Shown here: positions 36,027 to 44,732 of the stretch, piece after piece
Layout: each line of letters opens with the position of its first letter
Position numbering within the stretch: the first letter of the stretch is position 1
NCBI GenBank assembly: GCA_021323945.1
Contig: JAJPKA010000018.1
Location: 288,853-352,852 of the forward strand
Direction: 5' to 3'
Length of the DNA stretch: 64,000 nt
DNA from: Pseudomonadota bacterium
Lineage (GTDB): Bacteria > Desulfobacterota > Binatia > Binatales > Binataceae
The notes under the pieces: model-generated
Seen by the model: the letters and a program-made list of their open reading frames with translations, nothing else
What the model was told of the DNA's origin: nothing
The model's database searches: none
Position numbers and translations under genes: made by a program

Positions 36027-37598
36027 TCAGAGGGACTTCAGGAACTCCACTAGATCGGCTTTTTCCGCCTTGGTAAGTCCGATGCTGAAGCGCTGGTCAT
36101 AGAATTCAACGACGTCGTTGAGCGTTGGGGCTGAACCATTATGGAAGTAGGGTGCGCGTGCTGCCAGGCCACGCAAAATAGGACCCTTTACTTTTCCGAC
36201 GTCGGCGCATCTTCCGGATATCATCGCGCGACCCAGGTCAGTGACGCGCAAGATTCGGCCCGAGAGCGGTCCTGCACTTGGGGTACATTCAACGGTAAAC
36301 ACCGGCAGTCCGCTGGTGTCGAGTACCGGCGCAGACGCAGCGGCAACTCCGATGTCAAGCGCTAGCTTGACCGAATGATTCCCGATATTTGGCGAGTCGT
36401 GGCAGGTGCTGCAGGTGCCGACTATCGGCGTGGGACCAACCGGATCGGTAGGCAAAGAGTTTAATCCGCCGACTTTGCTGATCGTGAACGTCCTTGTGTT
36501 GAAAAGAGATTCTCCGCGCGCGATGGAGGCTCGGATCGTCGTTGCACGTGCCTCCGGCCCATTGGTCGTTGCTGGTGCCTGCCATTGATCAAACAGCGTG
36601 AAGACCACGTTGTCGAAATCCGATCCGAGAGAGTCGTTGATGCCGATGGAAAAATTCTGCATCGACAGGAATAGCGGACCGCCCTGAGCGCCAGCGCGAT
36701 CCAACCGGCCCGCCCCGAAAATAGATTCTTGGGCATCATAGATATTGGATTCAAAGTTTACGATTTCGCTTAGCTGGATGCTGGAAGGCGGGTCTGGTGA
36801 CTGAGCATGGACAAGCGTGGCATCAGTGGCTTGGCTGGTTAAGTTGGGCTCGCGCCCGTCCCACATGATCGATAGCGGCGCGCAGGAAGGGTCGTTGGCG
36901 GGGCATTCTAGCAGGAAACGCAGGTTCGCGGCCGGTAAGGGACGCCGGTAGAATGATAGAACAGGCGGGTCAGAGCTTAAATTGGTGCAGCCGTAGGGGT
37001 CGCTGACAGAAGTGATTTCGAAATCGGGGGGTTGGGGCGGACTGGTGCCGGCCTCAGTGTCAGGCAATGGCAGAAAAACCCTGATCAGACCTTTGGCGAG
37101 CAATAGGCGGTAGGCGGCCTTTCTGGCCGCGAATGAACTCACGTCGTCGGTATCACATGTCGCTCCGTCGAGCACGCGGAAAATTGGATCGGTTCCCTGG
37201 CTAGTATAGAAGCGCTGTCGAATTGACGCAGCGCTGACGCCCCAGCCACTGCGTGGTTCGTGGCAAGTTACGCAGGCCCGTCCGTTACTACCCAAGCTGA
37301 GAAAGAAAGCGTTCGCGTGGGTAACGGTCGGAGCAACCGAATTGTAGGTCGCGACTACTCCGGCGGTATCGCGGGACCGAAGATATTGCCCGATCTGCGC
37401 GGGAAAAACGCCAGTTGGAGGCATGTTAGCGGTGACGCCGACGGGCGCACGCAGTGAGAGAGCGTGAGCTACAGCAGCCCATCGAGGAATTGCAGGCGGA
37501 TTGGTCTCAGCGCAACCAATCCGCCCACCACTCACTTCAAACAACATCAGCGTGCAAGCTAAAATTTGTTTTATCGTCACCTTTGAACCCGACTGCAT
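36027..37598 (-). CDS. Di-haem cytochrome c peroxidase-like protein
   Basis: The product of about 523 residues has an N-terminal hydrophobic export segment and two haem c motifs, CVTCH (109-113) and CSTCH (396-400). The family's final block, GLAARAPYFHNGSAPTLNDVVEFYDQRF (480-504), is conserved. This is the di-haem MauG/CcpA-like class, acting in the periplasm on peroxide or as an electron carrier. It is longer than a classical CcpA (about 330), with an insert between the haem sites, so its substrate is not settled. The ATG at 37598 was chosen over TTG/GTG codons upstream. Confidence 0.86.
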   Translation of the reverse strand: MQSGSKVTIKQILACTLMLFEVSGGRIGCAETNPPAIPRWAAVAHALSLRAPVGVTANMPPTGVFPAQIGQYLRSRDTAGVVATYNSVAPTVTHANAFFLSLGSNGRACVTCHEPRSGWGVSAASIRQRFYTSQGTDPIFRVLDGATCDTDDVSSFAARKAAYRLLLAKGLIRVFLPLPDTEAGTSPPQPPDFEITSVSDPYGCTNLSSDPPVLSFYRRPLPAANLRFLLECPANDPSCAPLSIMWDGREPNLTSQATDATLVHAQSPDPPSSIQLSEIVNFESNIYDAQESIFGAGRLDRAGAQGGPLFLSMQNFSIGINDSLGSDFDNVVFTLFDQWQAPATTNGPEARATTIRASIARGESLFNTRTFTISKVGGLNSLPTDPVGPTPIVGTCSTCHDSPNIGNHSVKLALDIGVAAASAPVLDTSGLPVFTVECTPSAGPLSGRILRVTDLGRAMISGRCADVGKVKGPILRGLAARAPYFHNGSAPTLNDVVEFYDQRFSIGLTKAEKADLVEFLKSL

Positions 37599-37948
37599 TG
37601 CTCCTCTCGCCACCCTCTCTGCCAAACTGGCATTGGCTCATGGACGACCTCGGCGCAAATCCCGGACCAGCCCCCTGGCAGCATGAAGGCGTAGGCGTAG
37701 ACGAACGAAAATCGCGTTGAGTATGTGCCAAATACTTTGCATCGGCGCTAACTATGGTTGGCAGCAGCCTCAGCCAAGTCAGTGGTCAGAGGCCGAGCGT
37801 GGCGCCATCAAACGCTGAAGACTGGAGCCTCATTAGCCCTGCTCTGGATGTCACAATCGCTTTTGGTATCGGAGCTCGACCGCGAGCGGCTACCGGCCAG
37901 CAGTATCTTACTTCGAGTTATTGCACTCCTCAGCGGCTAGCCGAAGCG
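37599..37948. other. Intergenic region, no gene seen
   Basis: About 350 bases between two reverse-strand genes. A forward frame at 37754-38173 overlaps the DUF3618-like gene antisense and looks like a shadow. Nothing else is supported. Confidence 0.4.
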
Positions 37949-38281
37949 TCAACGTCGGCCCGTAATCGCCTGGATCGCCAGTCGGCGTCCGAATGTCGTA
38001 AGCATAGTGCGAGCAACCGGCCTGCCGAGGTCCCGCAGGGTGACGCCACAATAGCAGATAGCGAAGCCCAAGATAAAAGCGCACCCGAGAATTGTCGGAG
38101 CTTTATTTCCCAGCAGGTTCGCCGGTTGAAGGCGGGCTCGGGCCCGCTGAAGCTTGCGTTCGATCTGAACTAAGTCGCGCCTCAAGTCGTCCTTGGACTT
38201 TTCGAGTTCGGCCTCAAGCCACTGGGTCCCTTCGCCGGTAGTCATTGGTGGTTTCGCCCGACGTTCGCGCGGCTGGTGCAT
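37949..38281 (-). CDS. Small DUF3618-like membrane protein
   Basis: The 110-residue product has a helical, charged segment (WLEAELEKSKDDLRRDLVQIERKLQ, about 21-45). RARARLQPANLLGNKAP follows, then one membrane segment (TILGCAFILGFAICYCG). This order is that of DUF3618 proteins, often found with holin-like partners, though no such partner lies next to it. The ATG at 38281 has AGAGG eight bases upstream; the frame is open to 38356. Function unknown, inner-membrane location inferred. Confidence 0.62.
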   Translation of the reverse strand: MHQPRERRAKPPMTTGEGTQWLEAELEKSKDDLRRDLVQIERKLQRARARLQPANLLGNKAPTILGCAFILGFAICYCGVTLRDLGRPVARTMLTTFGRRLAIQAITGRR

Positions 38282-38511
38282 TCGCATATCCTCTCGAGAC
38301 TCGAGTCGTCTACCGACTAATGGTGTCTGCGTCATCGACCACGTAATTTTTCGCAAAACCCAAGAGGCTAATAAACGAACAAAGTTATGGATGACGCGCT
38401 ATTCTATTTGGGTCTCGCGATCGCTTCTGGTTTGAATTAGCTCTCGAATTGATCGGGTGGTGGGATCCGGCGCAACAACTTACTGCGGCGCGTGCCCACG
38501 GTCAGCAGATG

Positions 38512-39234
38512 CTAGTCGGTCTGGTGCTTGCGGACAGCACCGTTGCTCGGTGATGCTTCTGGCATGAGTTTGTCCTCGAGGCAGTCCTGCCGCTGCTCTA
38601 TTTCCTCGAGACGTGCCCCGAGCTGATTTATTTTTTCGACCAAACCGTTTATTGCCCGAGCCACAGGATCCGGCAGATGGGCATGGTCGAGTGTGACAAT
38701 ATCCTGACGGGTGCTCTCACCCTCGATAACTTTGCCAGGAATGCCAACGATGGTGGAATAGGGTGGCGCCGACGACACGACAACCGCACCCGCTCCAATC
38801 CGACTGCCGCGCCCAATCCTAACGGGCCCAATCACCGCAGCACCGGCACTGACCATGACGTGGTCTTCAATGGTAGGGTGACGTTTCTCCTTCCGAAGAC
38901 TGGTACCGCCCAATGTGACGCCTTGGTAGATCAGGACGTCGTCGCCAATCTCGGCCGTCTCCCCGATAACCACGCCGCTGCCGTGGTCGATAAAGAGTCG
39001 GCGTCCGATTTTGGCCCCCGGATGAATTTCAATCCCTGTCAAGAAGCGCGATAACGCGCTTACCATCCGGCCGATGAGTTTGAAATTATGCTGCCACAGG
39101 AAGTGGGCAATACGATGGAGCCAGATGGCATGAAGTCCGGCGTAGGTGAGCACGACTTCGAGCGTTGTGCGCGCCGCCGGGTCACGATCAAATACTGCCT
39201 GGATATCTTCGCGCATACGATCGATCAGCATCAT
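38512..39234 (-). CDS. cysE: Serine O-acetyltransferase
   Basis: The 240-residue protein carries left-handed parallel beta-helix hexapeptide repeats. [31 protein letters not shown] includes the catalytic His/Asp region, and [22 protein letters not shown] follows. The N-terminus ([31 protein letters not shown]) is typical of the SAT helical domain. It acetylates serine to O-acetylserine, the first step of cysteine synthesis. The ATG has AAGGCGAG close upstream. It is the last gene of a lysC-cimA-cysE run on the reverse strand. Confidence 0.94.
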   Translation of the reverse strand: MMLIDRMREDIQAVFDRDPAARTTLEVVLTYAGLHAIWLHRIAHFLWQHNFKLIGRMVSALSRFLTGIEIHPGAKIGRRLFIDHGSGVVIGETAEIGDDVLIYQGVTLGGTSLRKEKRHPTIEDHVMVSAGAAVIGPVRIGRGSRIGAGAVVVSSAPPYSTIVGIPGKVIEGESTRQDIVTLDHAHLPDPVARAINGLVEKINQLGARLEEIEQRQDCLEDKLMPEASPSNGAVRKHQTD

Positions 39235-39331
39235 GGCTCGCCTTTATTACGCTCAACTTAATAGGAAGGCTTTCATGTAACCTTGGTTTTGGCAACCCAG
39301 CCCGTCGAATGCCGCCAAATCTGATGACTTA

Positions 39332-41083
39332 CTACCTGGTGGAGCCAATCTGCGAACGAACTTTTGGGGTTTTTGAGGCTTTTCGACGCTCATTGCTGGC
39401 AGTCATTTCGTCCAGGCTCTGGCGCAATCCCGATGAGCGGTCCTGCATCGCAATGCCATTAGCTGTCGCGTTCGTGGCAGCAGTGGCGACTGGCTTACGG
39501 GGTTTGAGACGATCCTTGTGGAGTTTAAACTCGACGGAATCGAGCAATGCCTGCCAGCTGGCTTCGACTACGTTGGCCGAGACGCCGACAGTTCCCCATC
39601 TTCGCGAACCGTCGGTTGATTCGATCAATACGCGGACCCGGGCACCGGTGCCCGCCCCGTTATCGAGCACGCGCACCTTGTAATCCACCAATTGCATCTG
39701 GGCCAAATTGGGGTAGTAGGGTGTGAGCGCGCGGCGCAGAGCCGAATCGAGCGCGTTAACTGGACCGTTTCCGATAGCTGATGTTCGCGTCCGCTGGCCG
39801 TCCGGGCCTTCGAGGACCACCACGGCCTCGCTGAAGGGCGCCTGATCTTCGTGCCACTTGTCATCGAACACGCGAAAGCTGACGAAATTAAAATGGTCAG
39901 TAGCCAGGCCCAACGTGCGCAGCATCAAGAGCTCGAAGGAAGCGTCGGCGCCGTCAAAGGTATAACCCAGAGCTTCGAGTCGCTTTAGTTCATTTAAAAG
40001 TGTCTCGACCTGTTGTTTGTTCAGCTCAGTCTTGAGGCCGAATTCGCGGGTTTTGTACAGGATGTTGGCGCGGCCAGATAATTCGGAGAGTACCACGCGG
40101 CGATCGTTGCCCACAACAGCCGGATCGATGTGTTCGTAGGTTTTGACGTTGCGCTGAATGCCCGAAACATGAAGCCCCGCCTTATGGGTGAACGCGCTGC
40201 GTCCAACATACGGTTGGCGCGGGTTGGGCGCCACGTTGGCCAACTCATAGACCAACATTGATGTCTCCTGCAGCATCTTCATCCGGTCTGCAGGGATACA
40301 GTTGTAACCGAGTTTGAGCTGCAGATTTGCGATAATCGATACCAGATTGGCGTTGCCACAACGCTCGCCAAAGCCGTTGATCGTGCCCTGTACTTGGATT
40401 GCGCCGCTACGAACCGCGGCAATAGTGTTGGCGACCGCGACTTCCGAATCATTGTGGCAATGTATCCCGAGTGGGGTTCGCAGGCTTTGCCGGACAGCCG
40501 CCACCGCTTCCTCGATCTCGTGCGGCAGGCGCCCCCCGTTGGTGTCGCACAGGCAGATCAGGTCGGCGCCAGCCTCCTCGACTGACTTCAGACACGACAA
40601 TGCATATTCGCGGTTGAAGTGGTAGCCGTCGAAAAAGTGCTCGGCGTCGAAGATAACTTCGTCAACATGTCGTTTCAGGTAAGAAATCGTGTCATGAAGA
40701 ATCTCAAGGTTTTCGGCTAAAGGAAGCCGCAAAGCTTCTCGTACCTGCATATCCCAGGTTTTCCCGACGACACATGCTGTCGGCGTGTCGGCACGCAGGA
40801 TCAACAATAGGTTCCGGTCACTGGCGGCCTTCAGACCGGCGCGACGAGTCGAGCCGAAGGCTACGATCTTGGCGTGACGGAGCTTAAACTGCTTGATTTG
40901 CCTGAAGAATGCAGCGTCACGTTCGTTCGAACCCGGCCAGCCACCTTCAATGTAATCGATACCAAGGTCGTCCAAGCGTCGAGCGATCTGCAGTTTATCT
41001 TCCAAAGTCAGCCAGACGTCTTCTGACTGACATCCATCGCGCAGGGTCGTATCGTAGACTTGGATCTTGCGTGCTGGCTGCAT
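39332..41083 (-). CDS. cimA: (R)-citramalate synthase
   Basis: The product of about 583 residues has the DRE-TIM motif VYDTTLRDGCQSEDVWLTLEDKLQIA at its N-terminus. IDYIEGGWPGSNERDAAFF is a CimA signature that distinguishes it from LeuA. HCHNDSEVAVANTIAAV supplies metal-binding His residues. A C-terminal LeuA-type regulatory domain ends near VRVLIES and WGTVGVSANVVEASWQAL. It condenses pyruvate with acetyl-CoA to citramalate, giving a threonine-independent route to isoleucine. The start overlaps the end of lysC closely (41083 or a GTG at 41089). Feedback by isoleucine is likely from the C-terminal domain. Confidence 0.94.
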   Translation of the reverse strand: MQPARKIQVYDTTLRDGCQSEDVWLTLEDKLQIARRLDDLGIDYIEGGWPGSNERDAAFFRQIKQFKLRHAKIVAFGSTRRAGLKAASDRNLLLILRADTPTACVVGKTWDMQVREALRLPLAENLEILHDTISYLKRHVDEVIFDAEHFFDGYHFNREYALSCLKSVEEAGADLICLCDTNGGRLPHEIEEAVAAVRQSLRTPLGIHCHNDSEVAVANTIAAVRSGAIQVQGTINGFGERCGNANLVSIIANLQLKLGYNCIPADRMKMLQETSMLVYELANVAPNPRQPYVGRSAFTHKAGLHVSGIQRNVKTYEHIDPAVVGNDRRVVLSELSGRANILYKTREFGLKTELNKQQVETLLNELKRLEALGYTFDGADASFELLMLRTLGLATDHFNFVSFRVFDDKWHEDQAPFSEAVVVLEGPDGQRTRTSAIGNGPVNALDSALRRALTPYYPNLAQMQLVDYKVRVLDNGAGTGARVRVLIESTDGSRRWGTVGVSANVVEASWQALLDSVEFKLHKDRLKPRKPVATAATNATANGIAMQDRSSGLRQSLDEMTASNERRKASKTPKVRSQIGSTR

Positions 41084-41085
41084 TG

Positions 41086-42318
41086 TCACACCGCATCAGC
41101 TGCGAGTTGTCCCAGAAAGGCATCGTGCAACGCCCGCATGGCCAATTCGCCGTACTTGGAATTTACCACGACCGAAATCTTGATTTCTGACGTCGCGATC
41201 ATCTCGATGTTGATGCCCTCTTTTGCCAGCACCTGGAACATTCGAGCCGCCACCCCGGCATGGGTTCGCATTCCCACGCCCACGATTGAGACCTTGGCAA
41301 CCTGGTCTTCGAAGCTGATACCACCGGCGCCGATTTCATCCGCCACCAGTCTGATCTGGTCAAGCGCCCGACGCAGATCATTACGTGCGACGGTGAAGGT
41401 CATGTCGGTTCGGCCGTCGGCGCTGGCGTTCTGAATGATCATATCGACGACGATCCCGGCTTCAGCAATCGGACCGAAAATTCGGGCGGCCAGCCCGGGC
41501 CGATCAGCAACCCCGTTGATGGTGATTTTGCTTTGGTTGTTGTCCAGCGTAACGCCTGAGACCAGGACGTCTTCCATACTGGTGTCTTCTTCGCCCACCC
41601 AGGTTCCCTCCGACGCATCATCAAAACTCGAGCGCACGACCAGTGGCACGCGGTAACGGCGGGCTAGTTCGACCGAACGCAGCTGCAATACTTTGGCGCC
41701 GAGACCTGCCATTTCGAGCATTTCGTCATACGAAATTCGCTCGAGTCGGCGCGCTTTCGGACAAATATGCGGGTCAGCGGTGTAAACGCCGTCGACGTCC
41801 GTGTAGATTTCGCAGGCCGAAGCCTTGAGCACCGCAGCTAACGCCACCGCGGTTAGATCAGAAGCACCGCGTCCCAGGGTGGTAATATCGCCTTTCTCGT
41901 TGATGCCTTGGTAACCCGCCACCACGGCTATGTTGCCTTCACTAAGCGCATGGATAATTCGGTCACATTCGACGGATTTAATCCGAGCCTGCCCATGACA
42001 AGCATCAGTCAGGATCTTCAATTGATAGGCGAGAAAAGAGACCGTGGGATATCCTAGTGCCCGTAGTCGGATAGCCAATAAGGCGGCTGAGACCTGCTCG
42101 CCGGTGGCAACTAGCACATCTGTTTCGCGCGGATTTGGCGCATCACTCAACTGTTCGGCGAGTTTGAACAGCCGATTGGTTTCGCCAGCCATGGCTGAAA
42201 CCACAACCACTAACTGATGGCCTTGCCTCCGAACTTGAGCCACTTTGTCGGCGACGGCTTTGATTCGCTCGAGCGAACCAACCGACGTACCGCCGTACTT
42301 CTGAACGATCAGTGCCAC
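41086..42318 (-). CDS. lysC: Aspartate kinase
   Basis: The 410-residue protein starts ALIVQKYGGTSVGSLERI, the kinase signature, and contains VVVVSAMAGETNRL and GRGASDLTAVALAAVLKAS. Two ACT domains lie at the C-terminus (from about residue 260, with VSGVTLDNNQSKITINGVAD and KVSIVGVGMRTHAGVAARMF). It phosphorylates aspartate, the entry to lysine, threonine and methionine. The size fits the monofunctional class. Its stop overlaps the cimA start, so branched-chain and aspartate-family synthesis are coupled here. Confidence 0.95.
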   Translation of the reverse strand: MALIVQKYGGTSVGSLERIKAVADKVAQVRRQGHQLVVVVSAMAGETNRLFKLAEQLSDAPNPRETDVLVATGEQVSAALLAIRLRALGYPTVSFLAYQLKILTDACHGQARIKSVECDRIIHALSEGNIAVVAGYQGINEKGDITTLGRGASDLTAVALAAVLKASACEIYTDVDGVYTADPHICPKARRLERISYDEMLEMAGLGAKVLQLRSVELARRYRVPLVVRSSFDDASEGTWVGEEDTSMEDVLVSGVTLDNNQSKITINGVADRPGLAARIFGPIAEAGIVVDMIIQNASADGRTDMTFTVARNDLRRALDQIRLVADEIGAGGISFEDQVAKVSIVGVGMRTHAGVAARMFQVLAKEGINIEMIATSEIKISVVVNSKYGELAMRALHDAFLGQLAADAV

Positions 42319-43878
42319 AGATGATCAACGCCCTGCTGGGGATTGAATCGTCATTATGCCCGATTGATGAGTCGGCGCACTAGGCCCCGCGGCCAGTGAC
42401 CAAAGCGGGCCACCCGAACGCGAATTCGGGTTGTGGTCGCCCGGGAACTTCGGGTCCAGGCCTACATGCCGGCCCAGTCATGTCTCAACCGTTTGGCATA
42501 GCCGCGAGAGCAACCGCCCCAAAAGAACGACTAACGCGATTATTCGAACGTTTTCCCATGGCTAACGCGGCAAACACTCAGTTAGATCATTGCGGTGGGT
42601 CAAGCAAGGGCGCAGCCACACGGCTACGGAGGGTGGCGCGGACACCGCTTCTCTAACTTGGCTCGTTCGCGGCGCAACTGCAGAATTGTTCCGGCAACCG
42701 GCAGTTAGGCAATCGGACTCTGGGCATTTTCCTGATTGCGCGAGCGTTGCATCGCTCCCGCATCACTGAGCACAGAGGCGACGCCTGGCTAAAGGGCTCG
42801 TGGCTTGAGTCTCGTCGAGCGTACGTGGCTTTGTGACTTTGCGAGGCCGAAATGAACCAGCCTTGTCGTTCTTGATTATTGTGAGCACCGGTCAGGAAAT
42901 GCGGGGATCAGGTTCGTTGAAGTCCATAAGGTGCCAGTTTGCGCGGTCGCCAACAAGGCGACCACACAGCAACGTCAGACGTAAAACAAACCTAAGCGCC
43001 TTTCTTCAGGCCCGAAAAAGCATTGCCCGAACACCCGACAAAGAGAAATGAAGCAGCATGAGCCGAGACTAAATTTGCGGACGTCGCCTCGAGAAAGAGG
43101 CGCCGCCAAATCAGTGAAATCGATCGCCGTCAGCCGGGATAACCTTTGGCGAAAAAACCGTCGGGCTGACACGTATCGCCAGGAGCAATGGCAGCCCTCC
43201 CGATGGCGCAACGACCCGCGTGCATGACAACCGCATCGGCAAGTACAGTTTCGGAACAGCCGTGGGCGTCGGAACGCTACAATGGTTCCGAGTTGAGGCG
43301 GTTTACCTCGCCGTTCGTAAACCGGGGCGCATCGTACCAGCGTTCGAGATGCAGAGTCGGAAAGTTTTCCGGACATACTTGCCAGTTATTTGGACCAACA
43401 ACAGATGTTCTTTATATGGGCAGGGTTCAAACGATCAAACGCGCCGGTGATGCTTCTCGGCAGATATTTCGATCTCAATGAGGGAGGCGACATGGGAGAA
43501 GTAGTTTTTAGCGACGTTCAAGCGTTGCTTCCAGAAGACTAACGACTCCTATATTCGGGCCGATTCAGCCGCGGAGCAATAGAACTTCCGCCACCGCTTG
43601 CTTGCCGACTTGGACCTATCGCACCTGTTGCGCGTGAGCATAGGGCTCCTACTGGAGTGGCTGCAGTTCTGATAGGTCGCATGATGATGAAGGAAATAGG
43701 CAAGAGCGCTCGAGTGTGCTCGTCTCGGACCCAAACCGGAAAGCCGCGCGAAGCAAAGAATCGTGACAGCCGCCGACTCTAAGTTTTACAAAGACTGAAC
43801 CCGAAAGACATGCGGTTAGCCCAGACAACGAGTGGCGGAGCGATGACTAGCGAAAACCTTTTCCTTCAATTGATTCCG
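42319..43878. other. Long gene-poor region upstream of lysC
   Basis: About 1.56 kb, the longest gene-free stretch of the window. A hairpin at 42412-42431 is listed separately. One forward frame (roughly 43112-43449) reads like a decayed gene segment (IGKYSFGTAVGVGTLQWFRVEAVYLAV) but has no start signal and no named family. A 16-codon frame at 43492-43542 has a strong Shine-Dalgarno sequence (GGGAGG) yet nothing downstream to support it. No RNA gene was found. Confidence 0.5.
42412..42431. repeat. Inverted repeat upstream of lysC
   Basis: ACCCGAA (42412-42418) and TTCGGGT (42425-42431) are separated by CGCGAA, about 95 bases before the lysC start codon. It lies where a leader or operator would be, but no attenuator peptide or riboswitch consensus was recognised. 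Confidence 0.45.
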
Positions 43879-44370
43879 CTACGGCAAACGCAAGACGTCG
43901 AGCTTGGAGCCGCTCAGGCGGTAAGTCGGTTCCCCAAACTCCTCGTCCTGCCGACCCGTCTCTACAAACCCGAGGCTAAGGTAGAGCCTGGCTGCAATGT
44001 GATTGGCTCGGAAGCAAGTTAACTGCACGCCGAGACACCGTGGATATCGGCTTAAGATCATCCTGATGGTTGCCGTTACGGCCGCTCGCCCGTACCCCTG
44101 ACCCTGATGGCGCGCATCGATCATTATGTCGTCAATCCAGTAGTCATGGTGGCTGCCCGGGTTACATGCAATTGTGGAGTAGCCAATTGCCTCCTCGCCA
44201 CTGTAGATGAGATGCGGCAGATGCTCGAACTGGTCGCCAAAGCAACGAACGTAGCAACGGGCCAGTGACCAAGCGGGCGGCGACACGAACGCCGTCTGCT
44301 CAGGCTTGAGCTGCAGGCGTACCATCGTGCGCCAATTGTTTCGGTCAACGGGTCGGAGAATGATATCCAT
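43879..44370 (-). CDS. GNAT family N-acetyltransferase
   Basis: The 163-residue protein has the GNAT fold: ILRPVDRNNWRTMVRLQLKPEQ at the start and YWIDDIMIDARHQGQGYGRAAV, the acetyl-CoA-binding Q-x-x-G-x-G/A motif. ANHIAARLYLSLGFVETGR is motif B. The opening and length resemble spermidine/diamine acetyltransferases (BltD/PaiA-like), but the acceptor is not certain. Its start codon is 13 bases from the start of the ribonuclease Y remnant on the other strand. Confidence 0.87.
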   Translation of the reverse strand: MDIILRPVDRNNWRTMVRLQLKPEQTAFVSPPAWSLARCYVRCFGDQFEHLPHLIYSGEEAIGYSTIACNPGSHHDYWIDDIMIDARHQGQGYGRAAVTATIRMILSRYPRCLGVQLTCFRANHIAARLYLSLGFVETGRQDEEFGEPTYRLSGSKLDVLRLP

Positions 44371-44382
44371 TCAAGGCTGCAA

Positions 44383-44583
44383 TACCACCACTTTAACGCG
44401 CCGAACGTGCTGATGCACTAGATCGAGGCTGCGTTCATCTGCGGCGCGATGGCCGCGGCGCTGGGATTGAACGAAAAGAAGCCGCGCCGCATGGCGCCGC
44501 TTCACGATATCGGCGAGGCGCTGACTCATGAGGTCGAAGGATCGGACGCGCTGATCGGCGGCGAGCTCGGGCGCAAGATCGGA
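44383..44583 (+). pseudogene. rny: Ribonuclease Y HD-domain remnant
   Basis: Forward-strand translation gives NAPNVLMH, a stop (TAG 44419-44421), then IEAAFICGAMAAALGL, RRMAPLHDIGEALTHEVEG and DALIGGELGRK. This is the HD-domain heart of ribonuclease Y: the family reads NVLxHSIEVAxxxGxMAAELG then LLHDIGKAxxHEVEGxHAxIG. The Ser codon after the first His is now a stop, Lys of DIGK is Glu, and the flanking KH and coiled-coil regions are absent. It is therefore a broken fragment. It lies between the GNAT gene and a forward terminator, in a segment that also has an IS remnant. Confidence 0.82.
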
Positions 44584-44671
44584 ACCGACATGACCTATGC
44601 GGGACAAATCCAAGTAAGCGGCAAACGCGCGCGACCGATTTGGCGCGTTGGTCCAGCCACGCGATGCGCAA

Positions 44672-44706
44672 GCCGGAGCGGGCCTTGGCACCGCTCCGGC
44701 TTTTTT
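44672..44706 (+). terminator. Rho-independent terminator
   Basis: GCCGGAGCGG (44672-44681) and CCGCTCCGGC (44691-44700) form a perfect 10-bp stem around a 9-base loop, followed by six T's. It is oriented forward, so its only visible partner upstream is the ribonuclease Y remnant. It may be the original terminator of that lost gene. Confidence 0.88.
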
Positions 44707-44732
44707 GCCCGAAATCCCCATCCGCGGACGGA

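Noticed and set aside
37754-38173. Forward frame antisense to the DUF3618-like gene
   Set aside because: No ribosome binding site and no family; the reverse-strand product has a membrane segment and family pattern.
44672-44706. Terminator serving the reverse-strand molybdopterin gene
   Set aside because: The T-tract is only on the forward strand side; the reverse orientation has no T-tract.
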